Origin: Coriobacteriales bacterium
GTDB taxonomy: Bacteria; Actinomycetota; Coriobacteriia; Coriobacteriales; UBA8131
NCBI GenBank assembly: GCA_031268525.1
Contig: JAIRXA010000088.1
Coordinates: forward strand, 1 to 10,273
Direction: 5' to 3'
Length of the DNA: 10,273 nt
Part shown: piece by piece, positions 1 to 6,944 of the stretch
Layout of the letters: the number at the start of each line of letters is the position of its first letter
Numbering within the stretch: the stretch's first letter is position 1
Notes under the pieces: generated by a model
What the model saw: the letters and a program-made list of their open reading frames with translations, nothing else
Told to the model about the DNA's origin: nothing
The model's database searches: none
Made by a program: the position numbers and the translations under genes

Positions 1-1
1 T

Positions 2-1123
2 CAGATCGTCGACGAGATGGAAGAAATTCTCAATGACTCCTATGTGATTTACGAAAGTGGAGACATCGCAGCAGCAAAAGCTCGTGTTGATGATGCGTAT
101 TACGGCTATTACGAGGCACTCGGCTTTGAGAAAACGGTCATGGCGCATATCTCGGGCGACCGCGCGGCTGAGGTCGAATACAACTTCAGCTTTGCTAAGC
201 GCGCCATGGATGAGGGAAGAAGCGAGGACGCACGTGCATCGCTTGACACGCTTATTATCCTGCTCAGAGAAGACGCGAATACGCTCGATGGCTCCGCTGG
301 CAATCCCTTCGTAGCTTTCCTCGGCTCGCTTGCCATCATTGTCCGTGAGGGCTTTGAGGCTATTCTGGTCGTTGGCGCCATCGTCGCCTATCTGATCAAG
401 AGCGGCAACAAGGCCGCAACACGGCCTGTTTACATCGGCTCGGCACTGGCGCTCGTGGCAAGTGTGATTCTCGCCTTTGCCCTTACAGCGCTTTCGGCGG
501 CAAGCACCGCTAACCAAGAAATCATTGAGGGCGCCACCATGTTGTTTGCGGTTGTCGTCCTCTTTTATGTGAGCAACTGGATGATATCCAAGGCGGACGC
601 TTCGAATTGGAAATCCTATATCGAAGGCAAGGTACAGTCCTCACTTTCACGAGGAAGCGTGTTTGCCCTGGCCTTTGCGGCGTTTCTCGCGGTCTTTCGC
701 GAAGGAGCCGAGACCATCCTGTTTTATAGCGCGCTCTTTGCTGGCTCGGGCGGCGAGGGCACAGGCATGATCTGGGTTGGTCTGGGCGTCGGCATCGTCA
801 TCCTCGTCGTGATATTCGTTCTGATTCGCTTCCTGTCGATCAGATTGCCGCTCAAGCCATTTTTCATGGCAACCAGTTTTTTGATGTTTATTCTGTGCGT
901 CGTTTTCGTCGGCTCAGGAATCAAGGAACTTCAGGAGGGCGGCGTGATAAGCGTTACCCCGCTGGACGGCTTCCCATCAGTCGATTTGCTAGGGGTATAT
1001 CCCACAGCTGAGACCTTAATCCCTCAGGCCATTATTTTGGTTGTCTCGGTAGCGACCATCGTCTACCAGATACATAAGTGGAGCAAGAACCGGACCGTCA
1101 AGAAAGAAGGAGGAACAAAATGA
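2..1123 (+). CDS. FTR1-family iron permease, 5'-partial
   Basis: High-affinity iron permease of the FTR1/EfeU family, which carries iron across the cytoplasmic membrane. The frame is open back to the left edge (Q-I-V-D-E precede the ATG at 17), so the true start and probably a signal peptide lie outside the window. Numbering from the Met at 17, residues 1-95 form a soluble, helix-rich N-terminal region with acidic and tyrosine-rich stretches, as seen in bacterial FTR1 proteins with an extracytoplasmic N-domain. About seven membrane helices follow. The two family signatures are present: REGFE at residues 110-114 (nt 344-358) and REGAE at 228-232 (nt 698-712), whose glutamates bind Fe3+ in characterised members. 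The protein ends in a short basic tail. Its TGA overlaps the start of the P19 gene (ATGA), so the two are probably translationally coupled. The P19 partner argues against an EfeUOB system. Family assignment is very secure; the metal and its oxidation state are inferred from the family. Confidence 0.95.
   Translation, partial: QIVDEMEEILNDSYVIYESGDIAAAKARVDDAYYGYYEALGFEKTVMAHISGDRAAEVEYNFSFAKRAMDEGRSEDARASLDTLIILLREDANTLDGSAGNPFVAFLGSLAIIVREGFEAILVVGAIVAYLIKSGNKAATRPVYIGSALALVASVILAFALTALSAASTANQEIIEGATMLFAVVVLFYVSNWMISKADASNWKSYIEGKVQSSLSRGSVFALAFAAFLAVFREGAETILFYSALFAGSGGEGTGMIWVGLGVGIVILVVIFVLIRFLSIRLPLKPFFMATSFLMFILCVVFVGSGIKELQEGGVISVTPLDGFPSVDLLGVYPTAETLIPQAIILVVSVATIVYQIHKWSKNRTVKKEGGTK
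1106..1113 (+). promoter_or_regulatory. Ribosome binding site of the P19 gene
   Basis: GAAGGAGG lies six bases before the ATG at 1120, inside the last codons of the FTR1 gene. It decides the start: the in-frame ATG at 1078 has no such site and would add 14 charged residues ahead of a clean lipoprotein signal. Confidence 0.85.
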
Positions 1124-1695
1124 AGTACAAGCTTGTCCTGGCGTTCGTGGCCTGCTTTATCGCGGCCTTTGCGCTGATCGGTTGTGCGCAGGGCGGTGGC
1201 TCAGAGGGAACCGGGCCCGCGGGTGCGGGAGGCTTTGAGGAATACCCGATAGGCGACGATCAGGTACTCGGACCGCTCAATGTTGCCGGTGTCTATTTTC
1301 AGCCTGTTGACATGGAACCCGCGACCAATGCGCTGCCCAAAGCCCAGAGCGACATGCATATCGAAGCCGATATCTCAGCTGCCGAAGGCAACGACCTCGG
1401 CTATGGGGTTGGCGACTTTGTGCCAAATCTCACGGTAACCTATGAAATTGAGGATTCAAACGGCAACGTGCAAGAAGGCGCGTTCATGCCCATGAGCGCC
1501 TCCGATGGCCCCCACTATGGCGCGAACATCGCAATAGGGCCGGCAGGAACCTATACGGTCCGCTTCATCATCGAGAATCCCGAGGCACAGGGCTACCTGC
1601 TGCATACGGATGCTGAGACCGGTGTTGAGGGCTCATTCTGGCAAGAGCCTCTCGTTGCTGAGTGGGAGTTCGACTGGGTTCCTCGCGAGTGGTAA
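1120..1695 (+). CDS. P19-type periplasmic/extracellular iron-binding lipoprotein
   Basis: Iron-transport accessory protein of the P19/Tpd/FtrA/FetP family (Fe2+ transport protein family), 191 aa. Residues 1-21 are a lipoprotein signal with lipobox L19-I20-G21-C22, so the mature protein is probably tethered to the outer face of the cell membrane. A Gly-rich linker (about 23-38) follows. The P19 fold spans about 42-191, with typical pieces: FQPVDMEP (60-67), DMHIEADIS (78-86), YGVGDFVPNLTVTYEIE (95-111), FMPMSASDGPHYGANI (122-137) and GPAGTYTV (140-147). H80, M123/M125, H132 and H162 are candidates for the metal sites, which use His and Met in C. jejuni P19; I have not mapped them residue by residue. 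The gene overlaps the FTR1 stop by 4 nt, as expected for partners that pass iron from one to the other. Its stop codon lies inside the first unit of a tandem repeat array. Confidence 0.93.
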   Translation: MKYKLVLAFVACFIAAFALIGCAQGGGSEGTGPAGAGGFEEYPIGDDQVLGPLNVAGVYFQPVDMEPATNALPKAQSDMHIEADISAAEGNDLGYGVGDFVPNLTVTYEIEDSNGNVQEGAFMPMSASDGPHYGANIAIGPAGTYTVRFIIENPEAQGYLLHTDAETGVEGSFWQEPLVAEWEFDWVPREW

Positions 1696-1776
1696 GAATT
1701 CGCAGATGGTAAGTCTTTGCAAGCAGTAAGTCTTTACGAGTGGTAAGTCTTTACGAGTGGTAAGTCTTTGCAGATG
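1692..1776 (+). repeat. Five tandem 17-bp repeats across the P19 stop codon
   Basis: Five head-to-tail 17-bp units start at 1692, 1709, 1726, 1743 and 1760. Units 3 and 4 are identical (GTAAGTCTTTACGAGTG); units 2 and 5 differ only in the last seven bases, and unit 1 is more divergent. A broken sixth copy starts at 1777 (GTACGTGGTA). Each unit begins with GTAAG; in unit 1 this contains the TAA stop of the P19 gene, and the coding bases just before it (GCGAGTG) resemble the unit's end. This suggests the array grew from the gene's 3' end. Units 3 and 4 each contain the small palindrome GTAA-GTCT-TTAC, so the array also presents repeated dyads at 17-bp spacing. No function is known to me. Confidence 0.9.
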
Positions 1777-1972
1777 GTACGTGGTAGAACTGCTGCCACG
1801 AACTGATCGTGTGGTCTGAGAATTGCTCGGGACCGCATCGGGAGCGAGAACAAACGCGCGCGTTAACAAAGGGTGACACTGAAACCCAGGGCGTGCGATT
1901 TGGACAGACTCCTGATGCAGTCTCGAGCTCCTATACTTCCTATACTATTACTGTTGGGACGAAAACAATCAG
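1696..1972. other. 277-nt gap between P19 and DUF2318 genes
   Basis: No convincing gene is present. The first third holds the 17-bp tandem repeats. A hairpin follows at 1781-1799 (GTGGTAG / CTGCCAC, 7-bp stem with one G-U pair, 5-nt loop), without a T-run, so it is not a classic intrinsic terminator. The stretch 1800-1925 shows nothing I recognise. The last 45 bases are A+T-richer and hold promoter-like hexamers. This is the only large gap inside the iron cluster, so the genes on either side may be separate transcription units or differently expressed. Confidence 0.6.
1932..1946 (+). promoter_or_regulatory. Possible -10 region(s) upstream of the DUF2318 gene
   Basis: TATACT occurs twice, at 1932-1937 and 1941-1946, a close match to the TATAAT consensus and 27-41 nt before the start at 1973. 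No good -35 hexamer sits 16-18 bp upstream of either; TTGGAC at 1900-1905 is too far. It is offered as a candidate because it lies in the one large gap of the cluster. Confidence 0.3.
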
Positions 1973-3244
1973 ATGCTTGAGTACTTCATAGAGGTTCAGC
2001 AAAATACCCTCGCACTGGGCCTTTTATTGCCCGTGCTGGGAGTTCGTGTCTTCAGGCTCGGCGGCAGACCTGCAATTAAACGCTTTCTTATTGGAGTTCT
2101 GGTAGGCCTTGGCCTCGCCGTGATATTGGCAACGCTGAAGGCATTTACGGGCTGGATAGTCACCGAGTACTGGAACATGGGCTTCATGGCCGGAATCTTG
2201 ATTTCGGGGCTCGCCTTTGTACTGACGGACTACGGCGTACTCTTCCGAAAGACCCCAGAGAGGGCTCAGCGCCTCTGCCTGTGGGCGGCGAGCATTCTCG
2301 GAGCCCTGCTCGTAGTCTATGTACTGCGAGCGGACCTGCTGTATATCCGAGAATTTGCACAGGCCGATGAGAGCATTTTCAGCGTCAACGCAGTGTTACG
2401 TGCCCTCGGTTGGCTTGGGGCGCTCGTACTCATGTCCTTATATGCGGCAGGCATGGTGGTGGCAGCTCGAGGGGTGCACGAAAAGCCCTTACAGCGCCTG
2501 CAAACCCTCATGTTTCTGGTCTATTTCATCTATGGCATTTTGTCGATTGTGCAAATACTCTACGCACATCACATGATTCCTCGGCTGCCGTGGATACGAT
2601 CTATCCTGCAGGTTTCCATCAACCAAAGCGATATCTTTCTCTATGCGATCATACTGTTGGCCCTGGTCGTGGTGGTCTTTGCCCTGAGCGCGCAGCTTAG
2701 GTCCTTGCACACGGTTGCCGCGAGTGCTGATGCTGGCGAAAACCCCGCCTTACGTCGTAAGGCACGGGCACTGTGGCGCACAACGCGTCGCTGGAGCACG
2801 GTGCTGGTGGCGGGTTTTGTGATCACCGTTCTCTCATTCACGGTCATACGAGCCTACAACGAGCGGGGCATCGAATTGACGCCAGCCGAGCCCGTTGAGT
2901 ACGTCGGTACGACGATACGTATACCCCTCGAGGCTGTTGAAGACGGGCATCTGCATCGGTTTGCGCATATAACAGAAGAGGGAATCGAAGTGCGCTTCAT
3001 CATCATTAAGAAGAATGAGGTGGCCTATGGCGTGGGGCTGGACGCCTGCAATGTCTGCGGCGCCACAGGCTATTACGAGCGTGATGATCAGGTGGTGTGC
3101 AAAATGTGTGACGTGGTCATGAACAAGCAGACCATCGGCTTCCCCGGAGGGTGTAACCCCATTCCCTTCGAATTTACGATTGAGGACGGAGCCTTTATAG
3201 TTGAAGTCTCGCTGCTTGAGCAGGCGGCTGATCACTTCAGATAG
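1973..3244 (+). CDS. DUF2318 family membrane protein with cysteine-rich Fe-S-like domain
   Basis: Integral membrane protein of 423 aa. The N-terminal part (about 1-285) is strongly hydrophobic, with roughly seven or eight membrane helices, the last near 272-292. The C-terminal part (about 300-423) is an extracytoplasmic soluble domain of the DUF2318 type. It carries C359-x2-C362, C376-x2-C379 and C394 within the family pattern ACNVCG...CKMCDVVMN...TIGFPGGCNPIPF. The five cysteines suggest a bound metal or Fe-S-like cofactor. In P19-type loci this protein lies beside FTR1 and P19 and is thought to take part in electron transfer for iron handling; the exact reaction is not established. The ATG at 1973 is preceded only by a weak GGGAC 12 nt upstream, but the N-terminus fits the family (MLEYFIEV..., first helix soon after). 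Next gene after 90 nt. Confidence 0.9.
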   Translation: MLEYFIEVQQNTLALGLLLPVLGVRVFRLGGRPAIKRFLIGVLVGLGLAVILATLKAFTGWIVTEYWNMGFMAGILISGLAFVLTDYGVLFRKTPERAQRLCLWAASILGALLVVYVLRADLLYIREFAQADESIFSVNAVLRALGWLGALVLMSLYAAGMVVAARGVHEKPLQRLQTLMFLVYFIYGILSIVQILYAHHMIPRLPWIRSILQVSINQSDIFLYAIILLALVVVVFALSAQLRSLHTVAASADAGENPALRRKARALWRTTRRWSTVLVAGFVITVLSFTVIRAYNERGIELTPAEPVEYVGTTIRIPLEAVEDGHLHRFAHITEEGIEVRFIIIKKNEVAYGVGLDACNVCGATGYYERDDQVVCKMCDVVMNKQTIGFPGGCNPIPFEFTIEDGAFIVEVSLLEQAADHFR

Positions 3245-3334
3245 GGAAGTGCCGATTGATTGCTTCACAGGACGGTTGGCGGCACCCGCTGGGTGACTGT
3301 TTCTGGGTGGCTGTTGGAAGGAAAGGCGGACGCG

Positions 3335-4618
3335 ATGTTCATCAGGATGATCCTGGGAGCGCTGTTCAGGCAGAAGGGCAAGATGTTGATGATTGCCCTT
3401 ACGGTTGCCCTGGGCACATCGCTTGCGTCCGCAATGCTCAATGTCATGCTTGACGTTGGCAATAAAGTCAATCAAGAGCTCAAAACCTATGGTGCAAACA
3501 TCAACGTCCTTCCACAAGGCGCCCTACTCCTCAGCGATTTGTATGGCGTGGAGCAGATGCCCGACAGTCCCGATATGTATCTTTCCGAAGAAGACATGAT
3601 AAAGGTTAAGACCATCTTCTGGGCACACAATATCGTGGACTTCACGCCGCATCTTGACGCAAACGCTACGATCGATGGCGGAGAGAATACGGTTAAGGTA
3701 ACGGGGACTTGGTTCCAAAAGCAGCTTTCGTTGCCAACCGGCGAAGAGCTCGAAACTGGCATCAGACAAATGCGAAGTTGGTGGGCCGTCACGGGCGAGT
3801 GGTTGACCGACGACGACGGGGGCGGAGCTTTGATAGGAGTTGCGGTAGCGGAGCAATACGGCCTTGCAGTGGGCGACGAATTTACGCTGGATGTGCAGGG
3901 CAGCAGCCGCAGATTCACCGTTCGAGGGATCGTTGATGCGGGCGACGATGAGGACGCGCAGATATTCATTGCCTTGGCAACGATGCAGGAACTCACCAAC
4001 AAAGCGGGATTGATCAGCAGTTTTGAGGTAAGCGCACTCACCACGCCCGACAATGATCTCGCTCGTCGTGCAACGGCCAATCCTCGAAGTCTTTCGGCAA
4101 GGGAGCATGAAACCTGGTACTGCACAGCGTACGTGAGTTCCATCTGCTATCAGATAGACGAGGTGATACCGGACGGTGTTGCCAAAGCGATACGGCAGGT
4201 CGCCGAGTCAGAGGGCACCATTTTGGAGAAGACTCAACTGTTGATGCTCCTGATAACCATACTGAGCCTGCTGGGCGCCGCGCTCGGCATATCCAACCTC
4301 ATATCCGCCAGTGTCATGGATCGCAGCGCCGAGATTGGGTTGCTAAAAGCACTGGGTGCTCATGATATCCCGTTGTCCTGGCTGGTGCTCCTTGAGATAC
4401 TGCTCGTAGGACTTGTGGGTGGTGTCGTAGGCTATTTTGCTGGTCTCGGGTTTGCACAGATTATTGGGCAGACGGTGTTTGGCTCGTCAATCGCGGCAGC
4501 ACCCATGGTGATACCGCTCCTGAGTGTTCTGGTCATGCTGGTCATCATCATCGGGAGCTTCCCCTCGCTGCGTTATCTGCTGTCACTCAGGCCAGCCGAA
4601 GTGTTGCACGGGAGGTGA
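3335..4618 (+). CDS. FtsX/MacB-type ABC permease, first subunit
   Basis: ABC transporter permease of 427 aa with the FtsX/MacB layout. Helix 1 is near residues 14-38, followed by a large extracytoplasmic MacB-type core domain (about 40-300) and three C-terminal helices. The typical DRSAEIGLLKALGA coupling segment lies between the first two of those, and the tail SLRPAEVLHGR is also typical. It probably pairs with the next permease as a heterodimer driven by the ATPase downstream; the counterparts are cj1661/cj1662. Substrate transport is unproven: MacB-like machines often transmit force or extrude substrates rather than import iron. The start is ATG 3335, with AAAGG 8 nt upstream; an in-frame TTG at 3260 would add 25 poorly hydrophobic residues and lacks a site. 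The core domain contains C263 and C271 (WYCTAYVSSICYQ), absent from the partner permease. The stop overlaps the GGAGGTGA ribosome binding site of the next gene. Confidence 0.92.
   Translation: MFIRMILGALFRQKGKMLMIALTVALGTSLASAMLNVMLDVGNKVNQELKTYGANINVLPQGALLLSDLYGVEQMPDSPDMYLSEEDMIKVKTIFWAHNIVDFTPHLDANATIDGGENTVKVTGTWFQKQLSLPTGEELETGIRQMRSWWAVTGEWLTDDDGGGALIGVAVAEQYGLAVGDEFTLDVQGSSRRFTVRGIVDAGDDEDAQIFIALATMQELTNKAGLISSFEVSALTTPDNDLARRATANPRSLSAREHETWYCTAYVSSICYQIDEVIPDGVAKAIRQVAESEGTILEKTQLLMLLITILSLLGAALGISNLISASVMDRSAEIGLLKALGAHDIPLSWLVLLEILLVGLVGGVVGYFAGLGFAQIIGQTVFGSSIAAAPMVIPLLSVLVMLVIIIGSFPSLRYLLSLRPAEVLHGR
4611..4618 (+). promoter_or_regulatory. Ribosome binding site of the second permease, overlapping a stop codon
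   Basis: GGAGGTGA is a full match to the 16S 3' end complement and includes the TGA stop of the upstream permease. It lies 5-8 nt before the ATG at 4624, which it selects over the in-frame GTG at 4615 that lies inside the site itself. The arrangement favours coupled translation of the two permeases. Confidence 0.8.
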
Positions 4619-4623
4619 GGCAG

Positions 4624-5766
4624 ATGCAAGCAAAGCGGAGTATGTTCTATTTGAGAACCGTGTTCGCCTCTCTGATGCGGAGGCGCTCGCGTCTGTTGGT
4701 AGCCTTGCTCTCCATCACCATCGGGGCAACGATTCTCTCTGGTTTGGTGACCATCTTCTATGATATTCCGCGTCAGATGGGTCAGGAGTTTCGTTCGTAT
4801 GGTGCCAATATGGTTCTTTTGCCCAAGGGCGAAAGTGGCACCATCAGCCCTGAGCAGCTGGAGGCCGTCAGGGCGATCCTTCCCACTGATGACGTGATAG
4901 GAGTGGCTCCCTATCGGTACGACACGATAGCGATCAACGACCTGCCCTTCATCATCGCGGGCACCGACTTTGCAGGGGCGCAGGCAGCAAGCCCGTTTTG
5001 GGGCATTACAGGGGAGTGGCCGTCTGGGCGCAATCAGGCGCTGATCGGTCGTGAGATAGCAAACACCTTCCGTTTGGAGCCAGGCGAGAGCGTCGTCGTG
5101 TCAGGCACCAATTCTGAGGGCGAGCCCTTTGAAAAGACATTCAGTGTTGCCGGAATTGTGCAGACTGGTGGGCAGGAAGAGACTTTCGTGTTTATCTCCA
5201 TTGACGATTACGGAGCGGTCGTTGGTGGCGAGGTGGCCTTTGACATCGTTGAGATGAGCGTGACTTCTTCGGGAGCAGGCTTGGAGGAACTCGTGACCGC
5301 CATCGGACAGGAGACCGAGGGAGTGACCGCGCAACTCGTCAGACGGGTGACCCAAAGCGAGGATACCGTGCTCTCCAAGCTGCAGTCGCTGGTTTATCTG
5401 GTGACCATCGTCGTGCTGATGCTCACCATGATATGCGTCGCAACAACGATGATGGCCGTTGTCGCCGAGCGTCGACGTGAGATAGGCCTCAGAAAAGCCT
5501 TGGGGGCAACCAACGGCAGTGTCGTGTTGAATTTCCTCGGCGAGTGTCTTGCCATGGGTTTTGTGGGGGGTGCCTTGGGCTCCTTGCTCGGCTTTGGGCT
5601 GGCCCAGCTTGTCAGCCTGCAGGTGTTTAATCGTACCATCGATTTTCCGCTGGCAATTGTTCCTCTGACCATCTTCAGCTCGCTGGTGATTACCACACTT
5701 GCCTGCCTGCTGCCCGTCCGCAACGCCACCAAGATAGATCCAGCTATCGTTTTGAAAGGAGAGTGA
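4624..5766 (+). CDS. FtsX/MacB-type ABC permease, second subunit
   Basis: Second ABC permease, 380 aa, paralogous to the upstream one: the segment after helix 1 matches (RSYGANMVLLPKG here, KTYGANINVLPQG there). Helix 1 is at about 22-45, followed by an extracytoplasmic core domain (about 50-250), then three C-terminal helices with the RRREIGLRKALGATNG coupling segment between the first two, and the typical end PVRNATKIDPAIVLKGE. It probably forms a heterodimer with the first permease. The core is about 45 residues shorter and lacks the first permease's Cys pair, so the two halves are not equivalent outside the membrane. Only 3 nt separate its stop from the ATPase start, and its last codons carry that gene's AAGGAG site. 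Confidence 0.92.
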   Translation: MQAKRSMFYLRTVFASLMRRRSRLLVALLSITIGATILSGLVTIFYDIPRQMGQEFRSYGANMVLLPKGESGTISPEQLEAVRAILPTDDVIGVAPYRYDTIAINDLPFIIAGTDFAGAQAASPFWGITGEWPSGRNQALIGREIANTFRLEPGESVVVSGTNSEGEPFEKTFSVAGIVQTGGQEETFVFISIDDYGAVVGGEVAFDIVEMSVTSSGAGLEELVTAIGQETEGVTAQLVRRVTQSEDTVLSKLQSLVYLVTIVVLMLTMICVATTMMAVVAERRREIGLRKALGATNGSVVLNFLGECLAMGFVGGALGSLLGFGLAQLVSLQVFNRTIDFPLAIVPLTIFSSLVITTLACLLPVRNATKIDPAIVLKGE

Positions 5767-5769
5767 GCG

Positions 5770-6453
5770 ATGCCACAGATGTTACTGGAACTCAAAGAAA
5801 TCACCAAAAGCTATGGCGCCCTTGATGCGCTCAAAGATGTGAGCTTTGATGTCGAACAGGGAGAGTGGCTTGCCATCATGGGGCCTTCCGGCAGCGGGAA
5901 AACCACCATGATGAATATCATTGGTTGCATGGACAAGCCGAGTCAGGGCACCGTACTACTCGACGGTCGCGATATCTCCCAAGAAAGCGCACGGAGTCTG
6001 ACCACTATTCGGCGAGATTCGATAGGGCTCATCTTTCAGCAGTTCCATCTCATCAATTACCTGACCGCTGTTGAAAATGTTATGGTGGCGCAGTACTACC
6101 ACAGCCTTCCCGATGAGGCGGAAGCACTCGATGCCTTAAAGCGCGTCGGTCTTGAGGAGCGCGCTCGACATCTCCCCAACCAGTTGTCGGGCGGCGAACA
6201 GCAGCGCGTCTGTATCGCGCGCGCTCTGATCAACAGGCCTCAGCTGATTTTAGCTGACGAGCCGACGGGCAACCTTGACGAAGCCAATGAGCTGAAGGTG
6301 CTTGAACTGCTCCGCGAACTGCATCAGGAAGGACGTACGGTTATTGTTGTGACCCATGACCCTGAAGTCGCGCAGCAGGCCCGACGCACGATCGTACTCG
6401 AGCATGGCCGTGTTCACGAGATTCGTGACAACGCCCTCGCTCATCAGGCGTAA
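5770..6453 (+). CDS. ABC transporter ATPase, LolD/MacB type
   Basis: Cytoplasmic ATP-binding subunit of 227 aa, the usual length for LolD/MacB/FtsE-type ATPases. All motifs are intact: Walker A GPSGSGKTT (about 37-45), Q-loop in IFQQFHLINYLTAVENV (about 87-103), signature LSGGEQQR (about 140-147), Walker B LILADEPTGNLD (about 159-170) and the H-loop in VVTHD (about 193-197). It should energise the two permeases directly upstream, which carry the matching cytoplasmic coupling segments. The start ATG 5770 has AAGGAG 8 nt upstream. Family is certain; the exact task of the ABC module in iron uptake is not known from sequence. Confidence 0.95.
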   Translation: MPQMLLELKEITKSYGALDALKDVSFDVEQGEWLAIMGPSGSGKTTMMNIIGCMDKPSQGTVLLDGRDISQESARSLTTIRRDSIGLIFQQFHLINYLTAVENVMVAQYYHSLPDEAEALDALKRVGLEERARHLPNQLSGGEQQRVCIARALINRPQLILADEPTGNLDEANELKVLELLRELHQEGRTVIVVTHDPEVAQQARRTIVLEHGRVHEIRDNALAHQA

Positions 6454-6506
6454 CCTTGATGCAAGGCGTGAAGAACAGGAAAGGCACGAAAGGCAGAAAC
6501 GGGATG

Positions 6507-6514
6507 AAAGGAGG
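6507..6514 (+). promoter_or_regulatory. Ribosome binding site of the cytochrome gene
   Basis: AAAGGAGG lies 7 nt before the ATG at 6522. Several earlier in-frame starts exist (TTG 6456, ATG 6459, ATG 6504), but none has a comparable site. The surrounding leader 6459-6521 is purine-rich, with loosely repeated AGGCA/GAAA blocks. Confidence 0.8.
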
Positions 6515-6521
6515 CGATGGG

Positions 6522-6944
6522 ATGCGCCCGGAAGCGCAGAAGGGCTGGGCTTGGATTTCAACACGAATGCCAACACGAATTTCAACACGAATGCTGTTGA
6601 CCATAATGGTTTTATTGGCCTTGGGAGTCTTGGCCATTTTGCCTGCCTGCGGCGTAGGGGCAACCGGCCGTCCCTTACTTGAAATACACGAAAATGAGGA
6701 TTTTGAGGAATTCGTAGCAGGCAGCGACATCTTTTGCCTGGGGTGCCACTCCCGGGGGAGTATCGATCAGGCAACCCGTGACTACGATGGCGAGACTGGA
6801 GTCAGCCTCCACGAACCCCCGGCCGACCATGTACTGGGAACCTGCACCTCATGTCATCGCCCCGACGACCTTCCGGTCATGACCTGCAATCAAGCTGGCT
6901 GCCACGACTATATTCTCCCTGAAAACTGGGTTGCCTCGTCCTAA
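6522..6944 (+). CDS. Small membrane-anchored multihaem c-type cytochrome
   Basis: A 140-aa exported cytochrome. Residues 1-24 are basic (R2, K7, R15, R19, R23), 25-42 are hydrophobic, and LPAC (40-43) reads as a lipobox, so it is either a lipoprotein or an uncleaved-anchor protein. The soluble part holds two canonical haem c sites, C72-L-G-C75-H76 and C108-T-S-C111-H112, and a third site of CX4CH form, C122-NQAG-C127-H128. H97 and H103 are possible distal ligands. The pattern resembles the small tetrahaem/c3-like domains found in actinobacterial and Shewanella-type reductases, but with three binding motifs. It lies 68 nt after the ABC ATPase and probably belongs to the iron operon, where it could pass electrons to the iron-handling proteins. 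This role is inference. It occupies the place held by thioredoxin-like genes in Campylobacter and E. coli. A 12-bp repeat encodes the residues just before the membrane segment. Confidence 0.85.
   Translation: MRPEAQKGWAWISTRMPTRISTRMLLTIMVLLALGVLAILPACGVGATGRPLLEIHENEDFEEFVAGSDIFCLGCHSRGSIDQATRDYDGETGVSLHEPPADHVLGTCTSCHRPDDLPVMTCNQAGCHDYILPENWVASS
6558..6593 (+). repeat. Three in-frame 12-bp repeats in the cytochrome signal region
   Basis: TCAACACGAATG, CCAACACGAATT and TCAACACGAATG follow each other without gaps. In frame they encode S-T-R-M, P-T-R-I, S-T-R-M (residues 13-24), so each copy adds one arginine to the basic segment before the hydrophobic helix. Copies 1 and 3 are identical. Confidence 0.9.

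Noticed and set aside
2..1695. EfeUOB-type ferrous iron system
   Set aside because: No EfeO-like or DyP peroxidase (EfeB) gene follows; the partner is a P19-family lipoprotein and the further genes match the P19/Fet type.
1692..1776. Tandem repeats as a CRISPR array
   Set aside because: The 17-bp units are directly adjacent with no spacers and are shorter than any CRISPR repeat; they also overlap a coding end.
1809..1991. 60-aa open frame on the + strand between P19 and DUF2318
   Set aside because: It has no ribosome binding site, is polar and compositionally random, and runs into the DUF2318 start in another frame.
3260..3334. N-terminal extension of the first permease from a TTG start
   Set aside because: There is no ribosome binding site and the 25 extra residues do not resemble the family; ATG 3335 fits the usual short N-terminus before helix 1.
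2834..3517. 227-aa open frame on the - strand across the DUF2318/permease junction
   Set aside because: It lies opposite the conserved cysteine domain and permease start, which are clearly coding on the + strand; its own translation has no recognisable domain.
3487..4143. 218-aa open frame on the - strand inside the first permease
   Set aside because: Ser/Pro-rich shadow of the permease core domain with no start signal.
4615..4623. GTG start of the second permease
   Set aside because: The GTG is part of the GGAGGTGA ribosome binding site; ATG 4624 has ideal spacing.
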